NCBI RefSeq assembly: GCF_009765995.1 | Contig: NZ_LMUI01000009.1 | Span: 1 to 37,550, forward strand | Length of the DNA: 37,550 bases | Direction: 5' to 3' | Source: Methylocapsa sp. S129 | GTDB lineage: Bacteria; Pseudomonadota; Alphaproteobacteria; Rhizobiales; Beijerinckiaceae | Program-made: the position numbers and the translations under genes | Notes under the pieces: model-generated | The model's input: only the letters and a program-made list of their open reading frames with translations | Databases searched by the model: none | What the model was told of the DNA's origin: nothing | Shown: positions 9,667-17,879 of the stretch, piece after piece | Layout: the number at the start of each line of letters is the position of its first letter | How positions within the stretch are numbered: the stretch's first letter is position 1

Positions 9667-9825
9667 GCGCCGCCCCTCATCTCAAGGCGAATGCGAAGCA
9701 TTCGTCCGCGCCCCGACTTCGTCGGGCCACCTTCTCCCCGCTACGCGGGGCGAAGGGACGCACGTTTCCCTTCGCCCCGCGTAGCGGGGAGAAGGTGGCG
9801 CGCAGCGCCGGATGAGGGGCTGCGC
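9667..9825. repeat. Composite REP-like palindrome downstream of gyrA
   Basis: Two inverted units meet at a perfect 31-bp stem: 9727-9757 pairs with 9768-9798 around a 10-nt loop. Each unit ends outward in GATGAGGGGC (the left one reverse-complemented), with small hairpins between, for example CGAATG/CATTCG and CCCGAC/GTCGGG. The left unit's last 15 bases match the ssb-downstream element exactly. The long stem could end or protect the gyrA transcript. It fills most of the 226-bp gap before the ABC genes. Confidence 0.8.
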
Positions 9826-9881
9826 AATCCTCTGGCGTTATCCTTCGCAATCGCAGCCCAGACGCACTACATAGCCCCATC

Positions 9882-10808
9882 ATGCAACCCATCATCTCCG
9901 TCAGCCATCTCTCGAAGACCTACGCGTCCGGCTTCGCCGCGCTGCGCGACATCACGCTCGACATTCGTCGCGGCGAGATCTTCGCTTTGCTGGGGCCGAA
10001 CGGAGCGGGCAAGACCACTCTCATCAGCATCATTTGCGGCATTGTCACGCCGAGCGCGGGGAGCGTGCAGGCCGACGGACATGACATCGTCCGCGACTAT
10101 CGCGGCGCGCGCGCCCGGATCGGTCTCGTGCCGCAGGAGCTCGCCACCGACACTTTCGACACGGTCTGGCGGACGGTCAGTTTCAGCCGCGGCCTTTTCG
10201 GCAAGCGCCGCAACCCCGCCTATATCGAGAAACTGCTCAAGGATCTGTCCTTGTGGGATAAGAAAGACAGCAAGATCATGACGCTTTCGGGCGGCATGAA
10301 GCGTCGCGTCATGATCGCCAAAGCTTTGTCCCACGAACCGCAGATCTTGTTCCTCGACGAACCGACGGCGGGCGTCGACGTGGAATTGCGCCGCGACATG
10401 TGGCGCCTCGTGCGCTCGCTGCGCGATGCGGGCGTCACGATCATTCTGACGACCCATTATCTCCAGGAGGCCGAAGAAATGGCCGACCGCGTCGGCGTGA
10501 TCAGCAAGGGCGAGCTGATCCTGGTCGAGGACAAAAAGGAATTGATGCAAAAGCTGGGCAAGAAGCATTTGACGCTGATGCTCACCACGCCGCTGGCGCA
10601 GATTCCGGACGCGCTCGCCGCTTATCCGCTTGCGCTTTCGGCGGACGGCAAGGAACTCGTCTACACCTACGATACGGCGGGGGAGCGCGACGGCGTCGCG
10701 ACGCTGCTTCACGATCTCGTCGCCGCGAACGTCGCCTTCAAGGACCTGCATACGGAGCAAAGCTCCCTGGAGGACATCTTCGTCAGCCTGGTCAGGGGCG
10801 CGCCATGA
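9882..10808 (+). CDS. ABC transporter ATP-binding protein (YadG type)
   Basis: This is the cytoplasmic ATPase of an ABC-2 type exporter; the substrate is unknown. The 308-aa protein has Walker A GPNGAGKT (38-45), a Q-loop (VPQE), the signature LSGGMKRR (136-143), Walker B ILFLDE (156-161) followed by PTAGVD, and an H-loop in [10 protein letters not shown]. Length and the ELRRDMW segment closely resemble E. coli YadG. The last ~80 residues form a divergent accessory region ending [13 protein letters not shown] 9882 has a poor Shine-Dalgarno. Its TGA overlaps the permease ATG (ATGA). Confidence 0.93.
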   Translation: MQPIISVSHLSKTYASGFAALRDITLDIRRGEIFALLGPNGAGKTTLISIICGIVTPSAGSVQADGHDIVRDYRGARARIGLVPQELATDTFDTVWRTVSFSRGLFGKRRNPAYIEKLLKDLSLWDKKDSKIMTLSGGMKRRVMIAKALSHEPQILFLDEPTAGVDVELRRDMWRLVRSLRDAGVTIILTTHYLQEAEEMADRVGVISKGELILVEDKKELMQKLGKKHLTLMLTTPLAQIPDALAAYPLALSADGKELVYTYDTAGERDGVATLLHDLVAANVAFKDLHTEQSSLEDIFVSLVRGAP

Positions 10809-11566
10809 ACGTCTACGCTCTACGCGCCATCTATGTTTACGAGATGATGCGCACGCGGCGCACGCTGCTCCAGAGCATCGTGTCGCCGGTGCTCTCCACC
10901 TCGCTCTATTTCGTGGTGTTCGGCGCCGCGATCGGTTCGCGCATGTCGCAGGTCGGCGGCGTCAGCTATGGCGCGTTCATCGTGCCGGGCCTGATCATGC
11001 TGGGCCTGCTGACCCAGAGCATTTCCAACGCCTCGTTCGGCATTTATTTCCCGCGCTTTGTCGGCACGATTTACGAATTGCTGTCGGCGCCGGTTTCGCC
11101 CCTTGAGATCGTGATCGCCTATGTCGGCGCCGCGGCGACCAAATCGATCATGATCGGTCTGATCACGCTGGCGACGGCGGCCCTCTTCGTCGACCTGCGG
11201 ATCGACCATCCCTTCTGGATGCTGGGCTTTCTGCTGCTGACGTCCGTCACGTTCAGCCTGTTTGGTTTTGTCATCGGCATATGGGCGGATGGTTTCGAGA
11301 AGCTGCAGATGGTTCCGCTTCTCATCGTCACGCCATTGACCTTCCTCGGCGGCAGTTTCTATTCGATCGATATGCTGCCGCCCTTCTGGCGCGCCGTGAC
11401 GCTCGTCAATCCCGTGGTCTATCTCGTGAGCGGATTCCGCTGGAGTTTCTATGGCGTGTCCGACGTGAATGTCGTCGTCAGCTTCGGCATGACGCTGGTG
11501 TTTTTGGCGGTCTGCCTGGGGATCGTGACCTGGATTTTCAGGACAGGCTATCGGCTGAAGACGTGA
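10805..11566 (+). CDS. ABC-2 family transporter permease (YadH type)
   Basis: This is the membrane partner of the preceding ATPase, 253 aa with about six transmembrane helices and the ABC2 pattern: the early amphipathic segment [19 protein letters not shown], a [15 protein letters not shown] helix, [13 protein letters not shown], and the late [17 protein letters not shown] followed by [12 protein letters not shown]. Such permeases (YadH, NodJ-like) export polysaccharides, lipids or drugs; nothing in the neighbourhood says which. It starts inside the ATPase stop codon with a 4-nt overlap, so the two are co-translated. Confidence 0.93.
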   Translation: MNVYALRAIYVYEMMRTRRTLLQSIVSPVLSTSLYFVVFGAAIGSRMSQVGGVSYGAFIVPGLIMLGLLTQSISNASFGIYFPRFVGTIYELLSAPVSPLEIVIAYVGAAATKSIMIGLITLATAALFVDLRIDHPFWMLGFLLLTSVTFSLFGFVIGIWADGFEKLQMVPLLIVTPLTFLGGSFYSIDMLPPFWRAVTLVNPVVYLVSGFRWSFYGVSDVNVVVSFGMTLVFLAVCLGIVTWIFRTGYRLKT

Positions 11567-11673
11567 ACGGCGCGCATCAGCCTGGTCGATGAGCCGCGCG
11601 TCGCCACTTGCTCATGCCCTCTTCGCCGGTTAACGCTAGCAGACCGCGTCAGCCAAATTGAACGGCGCCGCGT

Positions 11674-11806
11674 TCCCCTTCCCCCCTTGTGGGGGAAGGC
11701 CGGGATGGGGGGTCGCGCAGGCCTGACGGAAAAAACGGGGAATGCGCCTCAGCGAGATACGTCTGCGCGACCCCCTCCCTAACCCTCCCCCACAAGGGGG
11801 AGGGGA
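11674..11806. repeat. Imperfect inverted repeat upstream of coaD
   Basis: The left arm (about 11674-11722) and right arm (about 11763-11806) are imperfect reverse complements. They share CTGCGCGACCCC and CCCCCACAAGGGGG, separated by about 40 nt. This is a different sequence family from the gyrA and ssb elements. The right arm abuts coaD and supplies a GGAGGGG string just before an in-frame ATG at 11808. In frame the arm would translate to a Pro/Gly-rich string typical of read-through repeats, so I do not count it as coding. Confidence 0.7.
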
Positions 11807-11831
11807 TATGAGCGCCCAGGTCACGAGGTCC

Positions 11832-12332
11832 ATGTCGCGCACCGCTTTTTACTCCGGCTCGTTCGACCCGCCGACCAATGGCCATCTCGATGTGATCGAG
11901 CGGGCGACGCATCTTTGCGATCGTCTGGTCGTAGGGATCGGGGCCAACGCGACCAAAGCCGGGCTTTTCTCGACCGACGAGCGCATGGCGATGATTCATG
12001 AGGCGGCGGCGCCGATCGTCGCCAAAACAGGCGTCAAGCTGGAGGCCGTGGTTTTTTCGGGCCTCGCCGTCGAGGCGGCGCGGGCGGCGGGCGCCGGTCT
12101 GATTGTCCGTGGTCTGCGCGACGGCGCCGATTTCGACTATGAAATGCAAATGGCGGGGATGAACGGCCAGATGGCGCCGCAATTGCCGACCGTCTTTCTG
12201 CCGGCCTCGCCCCAGGTGCGCCACATCACCGCGACTTTGGTGCGCCAGATCGCGGCGATGGGCGGCGACGCCTCGCCCTTCGCGCCGCCCAATGTCGCGG
12301 CGGCGCTGGCGGCCAAATTCGCGGCGCAGTGA
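11832..12332 (+). CDS. coaD: Phosphopantetheine adenylyltransferase (CoaD)
   Basis: CoaD joins ATP and 4'-phosphopantetheine to form dephospho-CoA, the penultimate step of coenzyme A synthesis. The 166-aa product starts with the nucleotidyltransferase core [14 protein letters not shown] (TNGH is the HxGH motif variant), continues with the substrate-binding [18 protein letters not shown] segment, and has [15 protein letters not shown] in the place of the usual ISSTLVR motif. I placed the start at ATG 11832, by alignment with the family start (GAGG 3 nt upstream). ATG 11808 has a stronger Shine-Dalgarno supplied by the adjoining repeat and would add eight residues. It converges on the FMN reductase gene. 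Confidence 0.95.
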   Translation: MSRTAFYSGSFDPPTNGHLDVIERATHLCDRLVVGIGANATKAGLFSTDERMAMIHEAAAPIVAKTGVKLEAVVFSGLAVEAARAAGAGLIVRGLRDGADFDYEMQMAGMNGQMAPQLPTVFLPASPQVRHITATLVRQIAAMGGDASPFAPPNVAAALAAKFAAQ

Positions 12333-12354
12333 AGGCGGGCAGCCTGCCGGCGCT

Positions 12355-12921
12355 TCAGAGTTTGATCGTAACTTCAATCCAGGCCGCGAAAGCCTTCATA
12401 AAGCCGCGCAGGAATTCGCGCGTTCCCTCATTGGCGATGGTCCCGTCGTCGGAGACGAGGTTCGCGGCGTGGCCGATATAAGCCTCGGGCTGCTGCAGCG
12501 TCGGCATGTTCAGGAACACCAGCGACTGGCGCAGATGGTGATTGGCGCCAAAACCTCCCATGGCGCCGGGCGTCGAACTGACCACCGCCGCCGGCTTTGC
12601 GTTCCAGACGCTCTTGCCATAGGGGCGCGACCCGACATCAAGGGCGTTTTTCAGCACGCCCGGGACGGAGCGGTTATATTCGGGCGTGACGAACAGCACC
12701 GCGTCGAAGCCCTTGACCTTCTCACGGAACGTCGTCCAGCCGGCCGGCGCGTCGCCCTCGCTGTCCAGATCCTGATTGTAAAGGGGCAAGTGGCCGATTT
12801 CGATGCTCTCGTAGCGCAACCCCTCCGGGGAGAGTTTGATCAGCGCCTCGGCCAGCTTTTTGTTGAAGGAGCCCTTGCGGAGGCTCCCGATTAGAACGGC
12901 GACATGTCTCGTGGTCGTCAT
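12355..12921 (-). CDS. NADPH-dependent FMN reductase family protein
   Basis: This is a flavodoxin-fold oxidoreductase of 188 aa. The FMN phosphate loop GSLRKGSFNKKLA lies near residues 12-24, and the PEYNRSVPGVLKNALD segment that lines the flavin site is intact. Relatives include chromate, quinone and azo-compound reductases (ChrR, YieF), so the physiological acceptor is open. The start is ATG 12921, six nt after GGAG; an adjacent ATG at 12924 is possible. It is divergent from ribH, whose pathway makes the precursor of its flavin, but that neighbourhood may be coincidental. Confidence 0.9.
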   Translation of the reverse strand: MTTTRHVAVLIGSLRKGSFNKKLAEALIKLSPEGLRYESIEIGHLPLYNQDLDSEGDAPAGWTTFREKVKGFDAVLFVTPEYNRSVPGVLKNALDVGSRPYGKSVWNAKPAAVVSSTPGAMGGFGANHHLRQSLVFLNMPTLQQPEAYIGHAANLVSDDGTIANEGTREFLRGFMKAFAAWIEVTIKL

Positions 12922-13062
12922 CATGCTCTCCCGTCGTGCGCCGTCGTCCGCCGCCTTTTCGCCAGGGCGCCGCAGACGTTGCTTTTGCGGCCGATTTCCC
13001 TGGGCCGTCAAGGCGTCGCTCTCAGCCTGCATGGGTCTGGCGGGGCGCGAAAGCCAATTGTT

Positions 13063-13122
13063 GCGGACCGCTTGCCTTGCTTCGCGCCGCGGTCCGCTTT
13101 AAGGCAAGGGCCGGCGCCCGGC
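13063..13122. promoter_or_regulatory. Interleaved inverted repeats in the ribH leader
   Basis: Arm A is GCGGACCGC (13063-13071), arm B CTTGCCTT (13071-13078), A' GCGGTCCGC (13089-13097) and B' AAGGCAAG (13101-13108). A pairs perfectly with A' and B with B', in the order A-B-A'-B', so the stems either form an H-type pseudoknot or exclude one another. A third hairpin, GCCGG-CGC-CCGGC (13110-13122), follows. The group lies 34 nt before the ribH ATG. It does not match the conserved core of the FMN riboswitch. Confidence 0.45.
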
Positions 13123-13156
13123 GCTCCCCAAATCAAGAACAGGACAGCAGGAACAG

Positions 13157-13681
13157 ATGGCCGAACCGCGCCGCGATGTCTCCAAACCGCCCGCCATGTT
13201 GAGCGGCGGCAGAATTCTGATCGTCGAAGCGCGATTCTATGAGGCGATCGGCGCCCAATTGCTCGATGGCGCGCAGCGCGCGATCGCGGCGGCCGGCGCT
13301 TCCAGCGAAATCATCAATGTGCCCGGCGCCCTGGAAATTCCCATCGCCATAGCGATCGCGCTCGACGCGGCGGCTGAAGCGGGCGAGCCCTATGACGGCG
13401 CGGTCGCGCTGGGTTGCGTCATCCGGGGCGAGACCTATCATTTCGAGATCGTCGCAGGCGAATCCTCGCGCGCCTTGATCGAACTGGCGGTCGCGCGCCG
13501 CTTGGCCCTAGGCAATGGCATACTCACGGTCGAGAACGAGGCCCAGGCCGAGGCGCGCGCCGACCCCGCGCGCGGCGACAAAGGCGGCGACGCGGCGCGG
13601 GCCGCCATCGTTCTAGCCGCGCTCAAGCGCGATCTTGGCGCGAAATTTTCCGGCGCGAAAAAACCGGGCGCCGCCAAATGA
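13157..13681 (+). CDS. ribH: 6,7-dimethyl-8-ribityllumazine synthase
   Basis: RibH condenses 5-amino-6-ribitylaminouracil with 3,4-dihydroxybutanone phosphate to give lumazine, the penultimate step of riboflavin synthesis. The 174-aa protein has the substrate-binding aromatic at FYEA (27-30), VPGALEIP (55-62), [12 protein letters not shown] with catalytic His95, and [18 protein letters not shown] ribosome site precedes ATG 13157. The C-terminal tail ([10 protein letters not shown]) is longer and more basic than usual. The TGA overlaps the nusB ATG. The ribH-nusB pair is common in alphaproteobacteria; thiL, which often follows it, is about 15 kb away here. Confidence 0.97.
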   Translation: MAEPRRDVSKPPAMLSGGRILIVEARFYEAIGAQLLDGAQRAIAAAGASSEIINVPGALEIPIAIAIALDAAAEAGEPYDGAVALGCVIRGETYHFEIVAGESSRALIELAVARRLALGNGILTVENEAQAEARADPARGDKGGDAARAAIVLAALKRDLGAKFSGAKKPGAAK

Positions 13682-14142
13682 GCAGCGCCGACCAACGCTC
13701 CTCGGCGCGGCTCGCCGCCGTGCAGGCGCTGTATCAGATGGAAGTGGCGGACAAGGGCCTCAACGACATTCTCGCCGAATTTGAGGCGCATTGGATCGGC
13801 CAGGAGGTCGAGGGGGACCAATACAAGCCCGCCGAACTCGCCTTCTTTCGCGACGTCGTATCGGGCGTCCTAGCCGACCAACTCGCCATCGATCGCAAGC
13901 TTGACGAAGCGCTCTCCGAGGGTTGGCCGCTGCGGCGCGTCGAAGCGCTGATGCGCGCGATATTGCGCGCCGGCCTCTATGAACTGAAGGCGCGCGCCGA
14001 TGTGCCCGCGCGCGTTGCGATTAAGGAATATGTCGATATCGCCGGCGCCTTCTTCGCGCGCGAGGAATCGGGCATGATCAACGCCGTTCTGGACAGCCTG
14101 GCGCGCGAGACGCGGCCCAGCGAATTCGCGGAGGCGCGCTGA
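13678..14142 (+). CDS. nusB: Transcription antitermination factor NusB
   Basis: NusB binds boxA RNA with NusE (ribosomal protein S10) and supports antitermination of rRNA operons. The 154-aa, all-helical protein begins [17 protein letters not shown] and ends with the family block [13 protein letters not shown]...[16 protein letters not shown] 13678 overlaps the ribH stop codon in ATGA, so the two are co-translated. The gene converges on the GGDEF gene with only 7 nt between stops. Confidence 0.96.
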   Translation: MSSADQRSSARLAAVQALYQMEVADKGLNDILAEFEAHWIGQEVEGDQYKPAELAFFRDVVSGVLADQLAIDRKLDEALSEGWPLRRVEALMRAILRAGLYELKARADVPARVAIKEYVDIAGAFFAREESGMINAVLDSLARETRPSEFAEAR

Positions 14143-14149
14143 GCGCGCG

Positions 14150-15199
14150 TCAATGGACGAGAGCGTCGGCCTCGAGCAAAGCATGCGTTGAAAGAACGGC
14201 GCCGCAGCCCAATTCTTCGTAGCAAATCACCTGATTGCGGCCTTGCCGCTTGGCGGCGTAGAGAGCGTCGTCGGCGCGGCGAAAAGCCGCCGTTCCGTCG
14301 TCCGCGGCGCCGACGCAGGTATAGCCGATGCTTATCGTGACGGATCCGACCCGCGGAAAATCATGGGCTTCCACCAAAGCGCGAAAGCGTTCCAGGACGC
14401 CCGAGACATATTGCGCCGCCATCGGCTCCAATAGGATGACGAATTCCTCGCCGCCGTAGCGGAATAGGCGGTCCCCCTCGCGGAAGGAGATGCGCATCAG
14501 CCGCGCCATCGAGACCAGAACGTCGTCGCCGCATTGATGGCCGAAGCGGTCGTTGATGCCTTTGAAAAAGTCGATGTCCAGCGCCGCGAGCCATCGAGGC
14601 TGGTCGGGGTCGATTGGGCGGCGACGTTCGATACGCTCAAACCGAACCGCGCCGACCCGGCTCGTCGCCTCCATCCGCGTCAGATGGGCGAATGCGGCCT
14701 CAAAAGTCCTGCGGTTCAGCAGACCCGTCAGCGCGTCGCTTTCGCTGTAATCGAGAATCTTGAGATGGTTTTGATAGATGCGCAGAAGGCCGGACACCAG
14801 CCGCTGGCGATGGTCGCTCAGAGGCGTGGCGCGACAAATCTCGAGAAAGCCGACGACTCCCCTCGCGCTCATGATCGGAAATATATGACCGCGCCGCCCC
14901 TTCTCGCTGGGACTGGCGGGCAAGGGCGTTTGGCGGTCATAGCAAAGGCGCAAATCGCGACGGGAATCGAGCGTCGGCAGATCGTTCGCGTTCGAAGGCG
15001 CGTCGGATATGGTGACGCGGCGATCGGCCAGCAAAGCGCGCTCATGCAGCCGAAGTTCATCCGAATAGCCTACGAGGCGCCACAACTTCACCGTCGTCGC
15101 CCCGAGCAGGTCGGCCGCCGCCAGCGCCATGATGATTTCAAGTTCTTCCCTATCGCGAAGGGCGGTCAGATCGGCGACCGAATTGACGAGCTTGATCAT
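14150..15199 (-). CDS. GGDEF-domain diguanylate cyclase with N-terminal GAF-like domain
   Basis: This predicted enzyme makes cyclic di-GMP from two GTP. The 349-aa protein has no membrane segment, so it is likely cytoplasmic. Residues about 5-150 look like a GAF-type sensor; the GGDEF domain runs from about 152 (SDALTGLLNRR) through DIDFFKGINDRFGH to the active-site loop RYGGEEF (GGEEF 249-253), with the feedback-inhibition RxxD (Arg240-Asp243) present. It should therefore be active and product-inhibited. No EAL domain follows. The signal and the controlled process are unknown. The start is ATG 15199, with a weak Shine-Dalgarno. Confidence 0.92.
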   Translation of the reverse strand: MIKLVNSVADLTALRDREELEIIMALAAADLLGATTVKLWRLVGYSDELRLHERALLADRRVTISDAPSNANDLPTLDSRRDLRLCYDRQTPLPASPSEKGRRGHIFPIMSARGVVGFLEICRATPLSDHRQRLVSGLLRIYQNHLKILDYSESDALTGLLNRRTFEAAFAHLTRMEATSRVGAVRFERIERRRPIDPDQPRWLAALDIDFFKGINDRFGHQCGDDVLVSMARLMRISFREGDRLFRYGGEEFVILLEPMAAQYVSGVLERFRALVEAHDFPRVGSVTISIGYTCVGAADDGTAAFRRADDALYAAKRQGRNQVICYEELGCGAVLSTHALLEADALVH

Positions 15200-15643
15200 G
15201 TCGCAATACCGGCAAGCACGGCGTTCACAGGACTTTCACGAGGCGTCGCGGGGCCGTCGGGAAGTAAAATCGCCGCCATCAACGATCGACGCATGCCGTT
15301 TCCCAAGCCCACAAGAATCTCCGACCACATCTGGCGTTGGCGGCGCGACGTTCTTCGTCGACGCACTCTCTGCCGGTTGGGGAAGACAATGGACAAACCT
15401 TAAGACAAAATAGATAAGAGGTCTAATCTGTTTCCATGATAATCACCGCAACACTATGTTAGAGAAAATCGAGAATTACTTCGATAAAATCAATTTTCAT
15501 AAATATGTAATTTCGGCTTTGAAGCTCTCCTGTCTGCTTCGACTTTCGCGCAAGCGTTGCCGCGCAAACCATTCCGGGAGGGAAAGGACAGGGCCGTCGA
15601 GGCACGCGGCCAATGCGGCGCGGCTTGCCTCGCCGCGACGGCC
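15200..15643. other. Long intergenic region with an AT-rich core
   Basis: These 444 bp separate the M23 peptidase stop from the GGDEF start, both on the minus strand. The stretch about 15400-15530 is strikingly AT-rich compared with its surroundings, and no convincing ORF runs through it (a short plus-strand frame at 15456 has no recognisable product and crosses into sequence antisense to the peptidase gene). It probably holds the GGDEF promoter. ATCGA and TCGAT flank an 8-nt spacer near 15470, a weak dyad. Confidence 0.45.
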
Positions 15644-17068
15644 TCACTCGGCGGCGAGGAGTCCGACGCCGGCGCGCAGGAAGCGCGTGGGATCGACGGG
15701 TTCGCCGTCAACCCGCACTTCATAATGCAGATGCGGGCCGGTCGAGCGGCCTGTGGAGCCGAGGCGACCGAGCGTCGCGCCCGCTTCGACTTCCTGGCCT
15801 TCCTCGACCAGGACCTCGGACATGTGGCCATAGCGGGTCGCCAGGCCATTGCCATGGTCGATCTCGACCATATTGCCGTAGCCGCCCATGGGACCGGCGT
15901 GAACGACACGGCCAGCGCCGGTCGCTTTGACGGTCGAGCCATAGGCCTGCACCAGATCGACGCCGGGATGCAGGGCGGGGCGGCCCAGGAACGGATCCGG
16001 GCGATAGCCGAATGGCGAGGAAACCTCTGCTTCGCCGATCAGCGGACGGCGCACCGGCATGAAGGGAACGGCGCGGCGAAGGCGATCCTCCAGGAGCAGG
16101 CTGCGCTCGACGCCCGACACCGCCTGGTCGAAGGCGGGCGCGTCCCTGTCGACCTTGACGGGGATATAAGGCCCGCCGACGCCGCCCGCCGCCCGGGGCG
16201 GCGGGAGCCTATCGACGGCGATGCCGGCGTCTTCCATGACGCCGCTCAGACGCGATATCGTCTCCGTCGCCGACGATCCGATTTGGGTGAGCGCGGCGAG
16301 CTGCCGCTTTTCCATGCGGTCGAGCGAGTGAGAAATGAGGTTGAGGCGCGTCGGCGCCGCGACGTCGGGATTATTGGCGGCGTCGTTCAGGTCGGCAAAC
16401 GCGGTTTGTTCGCGATCGTCCGCCGGGAGCGCGCTGGCGCGCTCGGGCCGCGGCTCTTCGAGTGGGCGAGGCTTGGCGGAGGCGGGCGGCGTCCGGTCGC
16501 CAGGCTCGACTGGCGCGAAGGCTTTCACCGAATCGAGGACGCTATCGGCGGCGGGCTGCGCGTGCGCGGCCCCAATCGCCATCAGCGCCGTCGTCGGCGC
16601 TTTTACATTGGCGGCGGCTTGCTTGAGGCGGGCGCGCTCGGCGAGCGAGGCGTTTGTCTCGGCTCCTAGGCCCGCTTGCCCCGCCATCGAGGCGACGATC
16701 GAGGTGCGCTGTTCGAGCTGGGCCTGCCGCGACAGCAGCTCGTGAACCTTGCCTTCGAATGAGTTCTGGTCGAGCAATTGCCGGCTGGTCACCCGATCGA
16801 GCTGGGCGCGCGCGTCGGCGAGGCGGTCTTCATAGGCATATTGCATTTCCGCCTCGCGCGCGACGATCGCGCCAAGCATGTCGTCATGAAAGGCGATAAA
16901 AAGAGATGCGCTCAGACTCCAGACCGCCAGGATCGGCGTGAGCGAAACAATGCACCAGAAAAGCGCGGGCCGCAGCGCGAAAGTGCGCATGCTTTCGCCG
17001 CGGGCCAGCGAGAAGAAATAGTGCGAGGTCGGTAGTTTTGGCCTTGGATACGCGTTTGGCGCCGCCAT
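15644..17068 (-). CDS. M23-family (LytM) metallopeptidase, membrane-anchored
   Basis: This is a predicted cell-wall endopeptidase or an activator of amidases in the periplasm. The 474-aa protein has a short cytoplasmic N-terminus, one transmembrane helix (about residues 34-57), a helical, partly Ala/Pro-rich middle with a YEDRLADARAQLDRVTSRQ coiled-coil-like stretch, and a C-terminal LytM domain: SSPFGYRPDPFLG, zinc ligands His367 and Asp371 (HPGVD), and the HLH motif (His446/His448). All ligands are present, so it should be catalytically competent. The start is ATG 17068 with GGAG 9 nt upstream; the frame is open further upstream but looks non-coding. Confidence 0.93.
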   Translation of the reverse strand: MAAPNAYPRPKLPTSHYFFSLARGESMRTFALRPALFWCIVSLTPILAVWSLSASLFIAFHDDMLGAIVAREAEMQYAYEDRLADARAQLDRVTSRQLLDQNSFEGKVHELLSRQAQLEQRTSIVASMAGQAGLGAETNASLAERARLKQAAANVKAPTTALMAIGAAHAQPAADSVLDSVKAFAPVEPGDRTPPASAKPRPLEEPRPERASALPADDREQTAFADLNDAANNPDVAAPTRLNLISHSLDRMEKRQLAALTQIGSSATETISRLSGVMEDAGIAVDRLPPPRAAGGVGGPYIPVKVDRDAPAFDQAVSGVERSLLLEDRLRRAVPFMPVRRPLIGEAEVSSPFGYRPDPFLGRPALHPGVDLVQAYGSTVKATGAGRVVHAGPMGGYGNMVEIDHGNGLATRYGHMSEVLVEEGQEVEAGATLGRLGSTGRSTGPHLHYEVRVDGEPVDPTRFLRAGVGLLAAE

Positions 17069-17185
17069 TGAACAGAACTCCGGCCCCTTCCGCAGGGGAA
17101 GTCGACGCCGGCGATTACACCTCATTAGGGTTAACCCTTCGCAAACGGACGGGGGACCACCCGCTCGGCGCGTGCGAGGGCTTGT

Positions 17186-17656
17186 TTACAGGGCGCGGGC
17201 CGCTTCCAGCACTTCCTCGGCGTGGCCGGCGACCCTGACCTTGCGCCAGACGCGCGCGATCTGGCCCTGCCGATCGATCAGCAGGGTGGTGCGTTCGACG
17301 CCCATATATTTTCGGCCGAACATGCTTTTCTCCCGCCAGACCCCATAGGCTTCAAGCATGGCTTTCGTCTCGTCCGAAGCAAGCGCCAGCTTGAGCCCAT
17401 ACTTGCGCTTGAACTTGTCATGGCTGGCGGTGGAATCGGGAGATATGCCGACGATCCGCGTCTCGGCGCGGTCAAATTGGGCGCGCAGGCCGTTGAAGGC
17501 GATCGCCTCGGCCGTGCAGCCCTCGGTGTCGTCCTTGGGGTAGAAATAAAGGACGACCTTGCTCCCCTTGAGGGCGCGCAGGCTGACGGGTTCGGCCGCG
17601 CCGATCGACAGACTGAAATCTGGGGCCCGATCGCCCGCTTGCGGCTGCGCCGTCAT
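17186..17656 (-). CDS. bcp: Thioredoxin-dependent peroxiredoxin (Bcp/PrxQ)
   Basis: Bcp reduces hydrogen peroxide and organic hydroperoxides with electrons from thioredoxin. The 156-aa protein shows FYPKDDTEGCT with the peroxidatic Cys47 and the supporting Pro/Thr. The resolving cysteine that E. coli Bcp has five residues later is Ile52 here and no other Cys exists, so it works as a one-Cys enzyme. Conserved later segments are GISPDSTASHDKFKRKYGL and the FGRKYMGVERTT loop. ATG 17656 has GAGG 6 nt upstream. It lies upstream of the M23 gene (117-nt gap) and is divergent from the AsmA-like gene. Confidence 0.95.
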   Translation of the reverse strand: MTAQPQAGDRAPDFSLSIGAAEPVSLRALKGSKVVLYFYPKDDTEGCTAEAIAFNGLRAQFDRAETRIVGISPDSTASHDKFKRKYGLKLALASDETKAMLEAYGVWREKSMFGRKYMGVERTTLLIDRQGQIARVWRKVRVAGHAEEVLEAARAL

Positions 17657-17879
17657 ATCGCCCTCGTTTCACCCCAATTGAATGGGCAAGCCGTCAATCT
17701 TTCGGAAGGTCATAATTGACTGAAAAAGCCTTCCCGTCCAAGACCTCTGATGCCGATTATGCGATTCTGGTTTTCGTGTGGACGATCCGCGGCGGTTCGT
17801 CTCACGCCAGGGAACGGAGGAACGGAACGCTGTCGACACGCATTGAGTTGAACCCACAGCGATAAGGGACGTCACCGGA

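Noticed and set aside
12922-13156. FMN riboswitch ahead of ribH
   Set aside because: The conserved FMN-riboswitch blocks are absent; only unrelated inverted repeats are present.
15456-15725. Small plus-strand ORF in the AT-rich gap
   Set aside because: Its second half is antisense to the M23 gene, and it has no ribosome site or recognisable product.
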